Shown here: positions 16,624-24,046 of the stretch, in pieces
How positions within the stretch are numbered: position 1 is the stretch's first letter
How the letters are laid out: every line of letters starts with the position of its first letter
Source of the DNA: Paludibacteraceae bacterium
Lineage (GTDB): Bacteria; Bacteroidota; Bacteroidia; Bacteroidales; Paludibacteraceae
Direction: 5' to 3'
Assembly (NCBI GenBank): GCA_017401985.1
Contig: JAFPNK010000038.1
Coordinates: forward strand, 1 to 51,577
Length of the DNA stretch: 51,577 nt
Notes under the pieces: model-generated
Database searches by the model: none
What the model was told of the DNA's origin: nothing
What the model saw: the letters and a program-made list of their open reading frames with translations, nothing else
Position numbers and translations under genes: made by a program

Positions 16624-17897
16624 CGCGTTCGCTCGTACTTGTTAATCAAACTATAGAACCATATTTCCTGCGCAATGAGAACGATTGCGCTGGCTCCCAC
16701 ATATCCGGCGATGGCGTAGTCGAACCGCTGCATCCAAATACCGAACAAGAGTCCCAGCAAGCGCGCCAGCATTATGGCGCATTCGAAGATCAGGCCTACC
16801 CCTTGCGCCATAAAAACATCCGCCACAAAACAGATAGGTCCGTTCAAGCAAACCATTAACAGCCACGGTAACATCCATCGGATATATTCTCCGGAGACCG
16901 TCCAGTCATCGCCTAACAACCAACCAGTGATCCACGGAAGCGGCCAGTATAAGAGGATGAAGAAGGGAAGCACAACGGCTACGGTCATCCACGTAAAACG
17001 AAGTAACATCGGCCGAATGGGTTGGTGTTGATGCACGTTCTCCGTCACTTTCTGAAAAAGGACCTGCTGCACCGAATTGACTATCAACGAAATAGGCGCG
17101 AAGGACAAAGTGATAGCCATGGACCAAATTCCCATTTTCTCTAATCCGAAGAAAGGAACGAGCAGGAGGGCAGGTAAGGCCGCGCCAAGACTATTCGCAA
17201 AAGCGCGAGGTAAAGAGAATACCGGGAATTTCTTATACGAACGGGCAACCTCTTTTATCGCACTCCAATCCAAACGGGTGATGTACGTCCATCCACGTTT
17301 CAACCGTACGGACAGCGTAATGAAGAGCGAGAGAATAGAGGCAATACAGGTAGAGACAATCAGGCCGATGGAAGTCATACCACCCCAACCCATTCCCAAT
17401 TTGGCGGCTGACAACAGAACACTGTTCGTTATCTTGTAGCGGCTAATGGCACCGAATTGTTTGCCGCGCATAAGGCATAAGTTGAGAATGTTCCAAGCGG
17501 CATTGAAGAGCACGTATATCGGGAGTAACCAGAACAGGTTCGAACTTGTCTCTATATGAAAAACAGAAACAATCTGTTCTCTGAACGGCAACGCGAGCAA
17601 GGTGAGCAGTGTCCAAACGACCGCCAGTAGAGAAGACAATTGAGCCGCAGCGACTGCCTGCTTTTTCTCTTTGGCCAACATGATGGCATATTGGTACTCC
17701 ATCGTGGCCAGAAGCACGAGTATATTACCGATATTAACAAACAGATTCAGCAATCCGAAGTCTTCGGGCGCATACAAACGTGTGAGAATAGGATAAACGA
17801 GGAAACCGAGCACCTGGGCAAAGATATTTGCCGAAAGGAGCTTTCCCACGTTCCGCGCAAACGGAGAATTCCATATTTTGGATACAAATTGCCTCAT
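16620..17897 (-). CDS. Polysaccharide (Wzx-type) flippase
   Basis: Multidrug/oligosaccharidyl-lipid/polysaccharide superfamily membrane protein, 425 residues and ~12 hydrophobic segments. NVGKLLSANIFAQVLGFLVYPILTRLYAPEDFGLLNLFVNIGNILVLLATMEYQYAIMLA is the typical N-terminus. It is expected to flip lipid-linked glycan across the inner membrane. It is transcribed opposite to the GTs and divergent from the sulfatase-fold gene through the 81-bp promoter element. Confidence 0.82.
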   Translation of the reverse strand: MRQFVSKIWNSPFARNVGKLLSANIFAQVLGFLVYPILTRLYAPEDFGLLNLFVNIGNILVLLATMEYQYAIMLAKEKKQAVAAAQLSSLLAVVWTLLTLLALPFREQIVSVFHIETSSNLFWLLPIYVLFNAAWNILNLCLMRGKQFGAISRYKITNSVLLSAAKLGMGWGGMTSIGLIVSTCIASILSLFITLSVRLKRGWTYITRLDWSAIKEVARSYKKFPVFSLPRAFANSLGAALPALLLVPFFGLEKMGIWSMAITLSFAPISLIVNSVQQVLFQKVTENVHQHQPIRPMLLRFTWMTVAVVLPFFILLYWPLPWITGWLLGDDWTVSGEYIRWMLPWLLMVCLNGPICFVADVFMAQGVGLIFECAIMLARLLGLLFGIWMQRFDYAIAGYVGASAIVLIAQEIWFYSLINKYERTR

Positions 17898-17906
17898 TTA
17901 CGGGTG

Positions 17907-17914
17907 CAAAGGTA
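17907..17914 (-). promoter_or_regulatory. Promoter -7 box TACCTTTG for the flippase gene
   Basis: Left arm of the divergent element; only ~10 nt separate the box from the flippase start, so the mRNA is nearly leaderless. Confidence 0.7.
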
Positions 17915-17976
17915 CAAAAATATTTGTAAATACGCAAATTTTTCGAAATTTATTTGCACATATTGCAAAAAAGCAG

Positions 17977-17984
17977 TACCTTTG
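17977..17984 (+). promoter_or_regulatory. Promoter -7 box TACCTTTG for the LTA-synthase-like gene
   Basis: TTTGCACATATTGCAAAAAAGCAGTACCTTTG; the gene ATG is at 17999, 15 nt past the box. Confidence 0.75.
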
Positions 17985-17998
17985 TAACTGAATTAGTT

Positions 17999-19564
17999 AT
18001 GTATTACGTTCTGATTGTTCTGTTGACTTTTCTTCAGACCGTGCTGATGACGGTTTTGATGGGATTCCCGTTCGTTGAGCCGGGGGTGGTTTCCGTGCGT
18101 CTATGGGGCAATTACCTGGCAGCCGCGCTGATTATATGGAGTCCGATGCTCTTCACCGACAAGCGTCGTTGGACGTATGCGGTGTCTGTTCTGCTGGACG
18201 TATGGTTCATCGGCAATCTGATGTATTTCCGCAGTTACGGCGACGTGCTGAACCGTTGGTGTTTACTGAATATCTCCAATATGGATGGTATCTGGAGTGC
18301 CGTTTTGCCTTTTCTGCGTTGGAGCGATTTGCTTTTTGTCGCAGCCACGGTTATATGGGTGGTGATTAGTGAATGGGCACAGTTTACGGTTCGTTGGTCC
18401 AAATACCTGCGTGCCGGCATTGCGTGCCTCTGTCTGGTACTATGCTGTACGCCGCAGTTGCTTGTTTCCCACCGATTGGAGATGCCTCTTTCTCCCTTCG
18501 CGTCTTACTACGCCGATTTAAGTATGGGACGTATCTGGTACATGCATACCTACGGAGCCATTACGCATTTGAGTAATGAGACCGTGCAGTTGATCCGTGG
18601 CAGTGAGGCTGGCGCGACACCCGTGCAGGCGGACGAGATGAGTCCTTTAGGCTGGGCTCCAACCGAACCGGAACAGCCTGCTAATACGGTGCTGGTACTC
18701 TTTGAGAGTTTGGAGGAACAGGTCATCGGTCTGCAGGTGAACGGCGAAGAGGTTACCCCGACCCTTAATCGTCTTATCGCGAACCCGCACACGGGCCATT
18801 ATGCGCTGCAGGCGCAGGTGAAGGAAGGGAAGTCGTCAGATGCCCAGTTGATTATCTTCACTGGTCTGTTGCCTATTTATAACGGTGCGACCTCGATGCG
18901 CTACGTGCAGAACGCGTATCCATCCTGGGTGCGTTATTCGCAGGCCGCGACCAAACGCTTGTTTGCCGCTTATCCGGAGTATATGTGGAATCAGCAGATG
19001 AACGCGCAGGCGTACGGATTCGATTCCATTTATGCCGCTAATATGTCCGATCGGGACTTGTTCGCTCATACGCGTCAGACGGTGCTGGACGCTCCGCGTC
19101 CGTTCATTGTCACAGCAGTCACGATGGCTTCCCATTCGCCGTTCCTACTCTATGCCGACAGCAGTTCGTTGTCCTTCACGGACGAGGCGTACGATGCGAC
19201 GCAGCGCCGTTACTTGCAGTGCGTGCATTATACGGACGAGGTGCTTGGAACGCTGATTGAGACTATTTTAGAGGATTCGGTGCTGGCCGCGACGACGCGT
19301 ATCATCGTGACCGGTGATCATCCGATTTTGGATATTGACCATTCGGTTCCGTTCATCATCTATGACCCGTTCACGGATCCGGAAACAGCCACACGTCCGT
19401 TGTATCAAATGGACATATACCCTACGCTCATCGAGCGAATGCATATTCCCACTCCGTGGCACGGCGTAGGACATGCGTTCTCCGACAGCACTTCGTGCGG
19501 CGAGATGGAGCAGTGGTACCGGTTATCCGACCGACTTATTCGTACGAATTATTTCGCGGAGTAG
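17999..19564 (+). CDS. LTA-synthase/phosphoethanolamine-transferase-like sulfatase-fold membrane enzyme
   Basis: 521 residues. About five N-terminal TM helices (to ~155) precede an extracytoplasmic alkaline-phosphatase-fold domain. LtaS-like metal and nucleophile sites: LVLFESLEEQ (metal Glu), EGKSSDAQLIIFTGLLP (Ser at the LtaS Thr nucleophile position, GKTSDAE in LtaS) and IVTGDHPILD (Asp-His pair). It probably transfers a phospho-headgroup to a glycan or lipid in the envelope. The start at 17999 is set by the promoter; an upstream in-frame ATG at 17954 lies before the TSS. Confidence 0.8.
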   Translation: MYYVLIVLLTFLQTVLMTVLMGFPFVEPGVVSVRLWGNYLAAALIIWSPMLFTDKRRWTYAVSVLLDVWFIGNLMYFRSYGDVLNRWCLLNISNMDGIWSAVLPFLRWSDLLFVAATVIWVVISEWAQFTVRWSKYLRAGIACLCLVLCCTPQLLVSHRLEMPLSPFASYYADLSMGRIWYMHTYGAITHLSNETVQLIRGSEAGATPVQADEMSPLGWAPTEPEQPANTVLVLFESLEEQVIGLQVNGEEVTPTLNRLIANPHTGHYALQAQVKEGKSSDAQLIIFTGLLPIYNGATSMRYVQNAYPSWVRYSQAATKRLFAAYPEYMWNQQMNAQAYGFDSIYAANMSDRDLFAHTRQTVLDAPRPFIVTAVTMASHSPFLLYADSSSLSFTDEAYDATQRRYLQCVHYTDEVLGTLIETILEDSVLAATTRIIVTGDHPILDIDHSVPFIIYDPFTDPETATRPLYQMDIYPTLIERMHIPTPWHGVGHAFSDSTSCGEMEQWYRLSDRLIRTNYFAE

Positions 19565-19602
19565 AGACCGTATTTGGGACAAATTTGATTCAATTAGAGG
19601 CG

Positions 19603-19610
19603 CAGAGGTA
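19603..19610 (-). promoter_or_regulatory. Orphan leftward promoter-like box TACCTCTG
   Basis: Equivalent to the flippase promoter of copy 1 with T-to-C in the box. If active it makes RNA antisense to the end of the LTA-synthase-like gene. Confidence 0.35.
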
Positions 19611-19672
19611 CAAAAATATTTGTAAATACGCAAAAAATTCGAAATTTATTTGCATATATCGTAAAAAAGTAT

Positions 19673-19680
19673 TACCTTTG
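19673..19680 (+). promoter_or_regulatory. Promoter -7 box TACCTTTG for tonB
   Basis: TTTGCATATATCGTAAAAAAGTATTACCTTTG, 40 nt before the ATG. Confidence 0.75.
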
Positions 19681-19719
19681 TAGCCGATTTTAGTTCAACG
19701 ACCTAAAAAAACACAAGAT

Positions 19720-20400
19720 ATGCAAGTTAAGAAATCTGAAAAAGCCAGTCTGGAGAAGGACAAAGTCATCTATGTATTGATGGGTTTGATTTTCGTACTG
19801 AGCCTTTGCTACGTAGCCCTGGAGTGGACCGAGCGCGAGGTGACGAAGTACGAGGAGACGAATACAGATCTCTTCTTTGAAGAGGAGATTGAGATTCAGC
19901 AAACGAGTCAAGAGACTCCTCCCCCTCCCCCACCCCCTGCAGTACAAGAGGTTGAGGTGCTGAACGTTGTGGAAGATAACGTTGAGACCGAGTCTATTGA
20001 GGTGAACACCGAGGACGACAAGGAGGTTGAGGTTGTTATTGCAGCGCCGGTAGAGGCTCCTGTTGAGGAAGAGGAAGAAGAAGTAGTCTTCGTGATCGTT
20101 GAGTCCATGCCGGAGTTCCCGGGTGGTCAACAGGCTTTGTTCAAGTACCTGAGTGATAACATCAAGTATCCGGTTATCGCACAAGAGAACGGTATTCAAG
20201 GTCGTGTAATCTGCCAGTTCACGGTTAACAAAGACGGTTCGATTGTAGACATCGAGGTTGTTCGTTCGGGTGGTGACCCATCGTTGGACAAAGAGGCCGT
20301 TCGCGTCATCAAGTCGATGCCGAAATGGAAACCGGGTAAGCAGCGTGGTAAACCGGTACGTGTAAAGTACACGGTGCCTGTTAGCTTCAAGCTTCAGTAG
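19720..20400 (+). CDS. tonB: TonB energy-transducing protein
   Basis: Inner-membrane protein that energises outer-membrane receptors such as the one at 49.6 kb. 226 residues: a short cytosolic start, one TM (VIYVLMGLIFVLSLCYVALEW, ~15-35), a run of seven prolines (~67-73), a Val/Glu-rich acidic periplasmic spacer, and a TonB C-terminal domain from MPEFPGGQQALFKYLSDNIKYP through PKWKPGKQRGKPVRVKYTVPVSFKLQ. The YP motif and the GRV(I)CQFTVNKDG block are canonical. Its own promoter is in the duplicated element. Confidence 0.92.
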   Translation: MQVKKSEKASLEKDKVIYVLMGLIFVLSLCYVALEWTEREVTKYEETNTDLFFEEEIEIQQTSQETPPPPPPPAVQEVEVLNVVEDNVETESIEVNTEDDKEVEVVIAAPVEAPVEEEEEEVVFVIVESMPEFPGGQQALFKYLSDNIKYPVIAQENGIQGRVICQFTVNKDGSIVDIEVVRSGGDPSLDKEAVRVIKSMPKWKPGKQRGKPVRVKYTVPVSFKLQ

Positions 20401-20430
20401 TCGTTAGTCGTTAGTCGTTAGTCGATAGAC
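20399..20430. repeat. TCGTTAG heptamer tandem repeat
   Basis: Three exact copies plus a variant (TCGATAG) directly after the tonB stop. The reverse complement, CTAACGA, recurs inside rlmI at 40416-40456. Confidence 0.8.
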
Positions 20431-20440
20431 AAACCGACTC

Positions 20441-22534
20441 ATGGAGTTAGCTCACAGAGATATAACGTATTGTAAGAATGTCGGTGCCAAACGTGCCGAC
20501 ATTCTTCGTAGTGAGCTGGGCGTTCGCACAGCGATGGATTTGTTGCGTCAGTATCCATATAAGTATATTGATCGCAGCCGGTTCTATCGCATTGCGGAGT
20601 TAGAGGACGAGGACACGTACGTACAGATCATCGGTGAGGTGACAGAGTGGCACACGATCGGAATCGGCAAAGCGCAACGATTGAGTGCTACGTTCAATGA
20701 CGGGACGCACCAATGTGAGTTAGTGTGGTTTCAGGGCGTTAAGTATGTTAAGTTAGAGCGAAACGTCAAGTATCTGCTGTTCGGCAAGCCCAGCCGATTC
20801 AATCATATTTATAATTTTGTACACCCCGAGCTGACGCCATTAAGCAAAGTGACGCCGGAGATGACGCAAGGTCTGGAGCCGTATTACAACACGACGGAGC
20901 AGATGAAGAAGAAGGGGTTGAACTCGAAGGCGCTGCGCGGGATCATCGCAGAGTTATTGCCGGAGTTGAAGATGGGTGTGCCGGACACCATCGGCGCGGA
21001 TGTGCTACAGCGGTACCGATTGATGAGTCTGACGGAGTCGCTTATCAATGTACATTTCCCGAAAGACACACTCTCGATGCAGAACGCCCGCGCGCGGCTG
21101 AAGTTCGAGGAGCTGTTTTATGTACAGCTGCAGATACTAAGGCAGATGAAACGCCGGGAACAGAACCCGGGGTTTGCGATGCCGATGGTAGGTAGTCGTT
21201 TTCATGCGTTGTACAAGAGTTTGCCGTTTGACTTGACAGGTGCGCAGAAACGGGTTATTCATGAGATACATGACGACTTGAAGTCCGGTCATCAGATGAA
21301 CCGTTTGCTGCAAGGAGACGTTGGATCGGGTAAGACCTTAGTGGCGCTGATGTGCTGTCTGCTGGCAGTAGATAACGGGTATCAGACTTGTATCATGGCT
21401 CCGACGGAGATCTTAGCGAACCAGCACTACGAGACCTTTAAGGCTTTTCTGGCGCCCTTAGGCGATGCGGTACATGTGGCGTTGCTCACCGGTTCGACAA
21501 CCCAGAAGAACCGTGTGCCCATTCACAACGGGCTGATGAACGGCACGATACATATTCTAATAGGTACGCACGCGTTGCTGGAAGACAAAGTGCAGTGGAA
21601 TAATCTCGGCTTTGTGGTTATAGATGAGCAGCACCGTTTCGGCGTAGCGCAGCGGGCCAAACTCTGGACAAAAAACCAATTACCTCCTCATATTCTTGTC
21701 ATGACGGCGACGCCTATTCCGCGCACATTAGCGATGACGGTGTATGGCGATTTGCAGGTGAGTATCATTGACGAGTTACCGCCGGGCCGTAAGCCGGTTC
21801 AGACTATTCATTACGATCTCAAACGTCGTGCGCAGGTCTATTCGTTCATGCGCAAGCAGATACAGGAAGGTCGGCAGATATACGTCGTTTATCCGCTTAT
21901 CAAAGAGAACGAGAAGATGGACTTGCAGGACCTGCAAAACGGGTATAACGAGTTATGCGAGGCTTTTCCGGATATCCGTATCTCCATGGTACATGGTCAG
22001 ATGAAAGCGGCGGACAAGGATCTGCAGATGCAACGCTTCGTGAGCGGCGAGACGCAGATACTTGTAGCAACGACGGTGATTGAAGTGGGCGTGAACGTGC
22101 CGAACGCGACGGTGATGATGATTCAAAACGCCGAGCGGTTCGGTCTGAGTCAGTTACACCAGTTACGCGGTCGCGTGGGACGAGGTGCGGACCAGAGTTT
22201 CTGTATTTTGCTGACGAACATGGAGTTGAGTACCGACACCCGCAAACGAATGGACATCATGGTTGCCACGAATGACGGTTTCCGCATTGCGGAGGCGGAT
22301 TTGCAATTGCGTGGCCCGGGTGATATGCAAGGCACGCTGCAGTCGGGAACGCCGTTTGATCTGCATATAGCGAACCTTGCAACGGATGGTCCGTTAGTAA
22401 CGCTGGCACGACAGGCGGCGATGGAGATACTTGACCACGACCCGTTGTTAGAGGACGAGATAAACCGCATCTACAAGCGTCAATTGGATGTTTTGCGGGT
22501 TCAGCAGAGTTATAACTGGTCAGAGATTAGTTAA
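20441..22534 (+). CDS. recG: ATP-dependent DNA helicase RecG
   Basis: Remodels stalled replication forks and Holliday junctions. At 697 residues it is the normal length. N-terminal wedge/OB domain (YVQIIGEVTEWHTIGIGKAQRLSATFND), Walker A LLQGDVGSGKT (~285-295), MAPTEILANQHYETF, DEQHRFG (DExH box), MTATPIPRTLAMTVYGDL, motif VATTVIEVGVNVPNATVM and QLRGRVGRG. All helicase motifs are intact. The gap to tonB is only the heptamer repeat, so the two are probably co-transcribed. Confidence 0.96.
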   Translation: MELAHRDITYCKNVGAKRADILRSELGVRTAMDLLRQYPYKYIDRSRFYRIAELEDEDTYVQIIGEVTEWHTIGIGKAQRLSATFNDGTHQCELVWFQGVKYVKLERNVKYLLFGKPSRFNHIYNFVHPELTPLSKVTPEMTQGLEPYYNTTEQMKKKGLNSKALRGIIAELLPELKMGVPDTIGADVLQRYRLMSLTESLINVHFPKDTLSMQNARARLKFEELFYVQLQILRQMKRREQNPGFAMPMVGSRFHALYKSLPFDLTGAQKRVIHEIHDDLKSGHQMNRLLQGDVGSGKTLVALMCCLLAVDNGYQTCIMAPTEILANQHYETFKAFLAPLGDAVHVALLTGSTTQKNRVPIHNGLMNGTIHILIGTHALLEDKVQWNNLGFVVIDEQHRFGVAQRAKLWTKNQLPPHILVMTATPIPRTLAMTVYGDLQVSIIDELPPGRKPVQTIHYDLKRRAQVYSFMRKQIQEGRQIYVVYPLIKENEKMDLQDLQNGYNELCEAFPDIRISMVHGQMKAADKDLQMQRFVSGETQILVATTVIEVGVNVPNATVMMIQNAERFGLSQLHQLRGRVGRGADQSFCILLTNMELSTDTRKRMDIMVATNDGFRIAEADLQLRGPGDMQGTLQSGTPFDLHIANLATDGPLVTLARQAAMEILDHDPLLEDEINRIYKRQLDVLRVQQSYNWSEIS

Positions 22535-22558
22535 GAGTTTAGAGTTTAGAGTTTAGAG
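22535..22558. repeat. GTTTAGA short tandem repeat after recG
   Basis: Three copies of AGTTTAG follow the recG stop directly, before the terminator hairpin. Confidence 0.75.
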
Positions 22559-22566
22559 ATAAAAGA

Positions 22567-22586
22567 AGCCACCCGTTCGGGTGGCT
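22567..22586. terminator. Bidirectional terminator between recG and rpsU
   Basis: AGCCACCC-GTTC-GGGTGGCT perfect hairpin, followed by CTTT on the plus strand and TCTTTT on the minus strand. Confidence 0.8.
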
Positions 22587-22610
22587 CTTTATGTAGGAGT
22601 GACGATAGAA

Positions 22611-22805
22611 TTACATATCGTCGTGAGCGTGCAACGATTGCACATACTTAGCATGCGCCATCTTAACTCGCTTCAGCTCACTCGGTTTGTCGAATTGCTG
22701 ACGACGACGAAGCTCTTTTACGACACCCGTCTTATCGAATTTGCGTTTGAATTTCTTAATCGCGCGCTCGATGTTCTCACCTTCTTTAACAGGAACGATA
22801 ATCAT
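22611..22805 (-). CDS. rpsU: Ribosomal protein bS21
   Basis: 64 residues: MIIVPVKEGENIERAIKKFK then a basic helix with KELRRRQQFDKPSELK. It belongs to the 30S platform near the 16S 3' end. In Bacteroidota, structural and genetic work in Flavobacterium showed that bS21 with bS18 and bS6 sequesters the anti-SD, and that rpsU keeps a strong SD for autoregulation. Here a perfect SD precedes this ATG, which fixes the start. It is transcribed after tRNA-Leu, 20 nt upstream. Confidence 0.95.
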   Translation of the reverse strand: MIIVPVKEGENIERAIKKFKRKFDKTGVVKELRRRQQFDKPSELKRVKMAHAKYVQSLHAHDDM

Positions 22806-22812
22806 TGCATAC

Positions 22813-22820
22813 ACCTCCTT
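22813..22820 (-). promoter_or_regulatory. Perfect Shine-Dalgarno AAGGAGGT of rpsU
   Basis: Minus strand AAAGGAGGTGTATGCAATG: eight-base anti-SD match with 7-nt spacing, in a genome where most genes lack any SD. Probably the sensor for bS21 autoregulation. Confidence 0.85.
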
Positions 22821-22825
22821 TCTAG

Positions 22826-22905
22826 TACCCAGGGCCGGGATCGAACCGGCACGGTTTCCCATTGGTGTTTGAGACCAACGCGTCTACCAATTCCGCCACC
22901 TGGGC
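22826..22905 (-). tRNA. tRNA-Leu (anticodon CAA)
   Basis: 80 nt without CCA. Acceptor GCCCAGG/CCTGGGT, anticodon stem-loop TTGGT-CTCAAAC-ACCAA, class II variable arm, T-loop GGTTCGATCC. CCA is not encoded. It shares a transcript with rpsU. Confidence 0.93.
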
Positions 22906-22951
22906 TTCGCGCGCAAGCGCGAACTCTCACTCATATGAGCGAAAAAGCGTG

Positions 22952-22959
22952 CAAAAGTA
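22952..22959 (-). promoter_or_regulatory. Promoter -7 box TACTTTTG for tRNA-Leu/rpsU
   Basis: Minus strand AAAAAAAAGCAGTACTTTTGCACGCTTTTTC; the leader contains an imperfect GCGCTTGCGCGC hairpin before the tRNA. Confidence 0.75.
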
Positions 22960-23022
22960 CTGCTTTTTTTTGAATTGACCAAATTTTTTGGTGTTTTTTT
23001 TGCATAAATGCGTATTTTTTTG

Positions 23023-23030
23023 TACTTTTG
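23023..23030 (+). promoter_or_regulatory. Promoter -7 box TACTTTTG for tcdA
   Basis: TTTTTTTGTACTTTTGCAG lies 18 nt before the ATG; divergent from the tRNA-Leu promoter. Confidence 0.7.
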
Positions 23031-23048
23031 CAGTCAAAATAAGGAGAA

Positions 23049-23771
23049 ATGGAAGATTATTTCAGTAGAAGTGAGGCGTTATTAGGTCCGGAAGCGATGG
23101 AAGCGCTTCGTAACAAACGGGTGTTGATTGTTGGTGTAGGTGGTGTTGGGTCGTGGTGCGCAGAGGCGCTGGTTCGAACGGGATTGATGCACCTGACGAT
23201 CATGGACGGCGATGTTATACAAGCCAGCAATGTGAATCGGCAGTTACCGGCCCTGCGAGAGACAATTGGTCAGCCGAAAGTACTTGTGCTCTGCGAGCGG
23301 CTGAAGACGATTAACCCGGAGGCAGAGATACGTGCTGTATATGATTTCTACGAAAAAGACGGAAAGACGGACAGCGAGACGGATTTACACTTGGAGACTT
23401 ACGATTATATCATCGATGCCATCGACAGTGTGGCCGCGAAGACAGACCTTATATTATGCGCGTCGCGCGTACGCGGGTGCAAGGTGTTTAGTTCGATGGG
23501 CGCCGCGTTGCGGTTCAATCCGACGCAGGTACGGGTAGCTGAACTGATGGACGTGAAAGGCGACGCACTGGCGAAAGCAGTGCGGGCACGAATGAAGAAG
23601 ATGGGTGTGCGGCCGAATAAGAAAGTGAAGTGCGTTTATTCGCTGGAGCAGGCACAGCGTTGTGAGGAACGAGGTAGTTTGATGCAAGTAACGGCGGTGT
23701 TTGGTTGCACGCTGGCCAGTTTGGTAGTGGAAGAGATGAGAAAGAAGAGTCTCAACTCTTCTTTTTTGTAA
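23049..23771 (+). CDS. tcdA: tRNA threonylcarbamoyladenosine dehydratase (TcdA/CsdL, E1-like)
   Basis: Cyclises t6A37 of ANN-decoding tRNAs to ct6A using ATP. 240 residues with a ThiF/MoeB/HesA Rossmann fold: RVLIVGVGGVGSWCAEALVRTG (ATP loop, ~24-45), MDGDVIQASNVNRQLPAL with the Arg finger, and DYIIDAIDSVAAKTDLI. MGAALRFNPTQV and KCVYSLEQ are typical of the TcdA/YgdL subgroup. The ATG is preceded by AAGGAGAA at very short spacing. Confidence 0.88.
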   Translation: MEDYFSRSEALLGPEAMEALRNKRVLIVGVGGVGSWCAEALVRTGLMHLTIMDGDVIQASNVNRQLPALRETIGQPKVLVLCERLKTINPEAEIRAVYDFYEKDGKTDSETDLHLETYDYIIDAIDSVAAKTDLILCASRVRGCKVFSSMGAALRFNPTQVRVAELMDVKGDALAKAVRARMKKMGVRPNKKVKCVYSLEQAQRCEERGSLMQVTAVFGCTLASLVVEEMRKKSLNSSFL

Positions 23772-23860
23772 AATGGGCACATAAATACTATATATATACT
23801 ATGTATATATATACTTCAAGAGGAGGCAAAATTGCTCTGAAGTTTCCGGAATTCTCAAAA

Positions 23861-23903
23861 TATGGTCTAGATATCTTCTAGTTATGGTCTAGTTATGGTC
23901 TAG
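23861..23903. repeat. TATGGTCTAG repeats downstream of tcdA
   Basis: Three exact TATGGTCTAG copies (23861, 23883, 23894); the last two are in an 11-nt tandem. An ATATATAC-rich stretch precedes them (23785-23815). Confidence 0.6.
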
Positions 23904-24043
23904 TGCTGTCAGGGAGATTTCAGGACAATGTTAGTATTCTGCTTCATGTTTGTATTGAAGTTAAGAAATGGACAAAAATTGAGCGACTCAATGCCGCTCA
24001 ATTCAGGAATTTCAACAATTGGTTGAAGGAGAGAGGGTTGTGA
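23903..24043 (+). pseudogene. Possible gene remnant (C-terminal fragment)
   Basis: An open frame of ~46 codons ends IEVKKWTKIERLNAAQFRNF, then NNWLKERGL and a stop. It reads like the helical C-terminus of a small regulatory or phage-type protein, with codon use unlike random sequence. No ATG is in frame (only GTG 23903) and the frame closes upstream within the TATGGTCTAG repeats. It may be the decayed tail of a lost gene; family unknown. Confidence 0.25.
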
Positions 24044-24046
24044 TAG

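Larger units (their letters stand above)
17906..17986. repeat. 81-bp divergent promoter element, copy 1
   Basis: Carries a leftward and a rightward TACCTTTG promoter around CGAAATTTATTTGCA. Copy 2 at 19602-19682 has the same length and about nine substitutions by eye. Confidence 0.75.
19602..19682. repeat. 81-bp divergent promoter element, copy 2
   Basis: Same length as copy 1 and ~89% identical by eye. The right arm serves tonB. The left arm (TACCTCTG) faces the 3' end of the upstream gene and no leftward gene. Confidence 0.75.
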
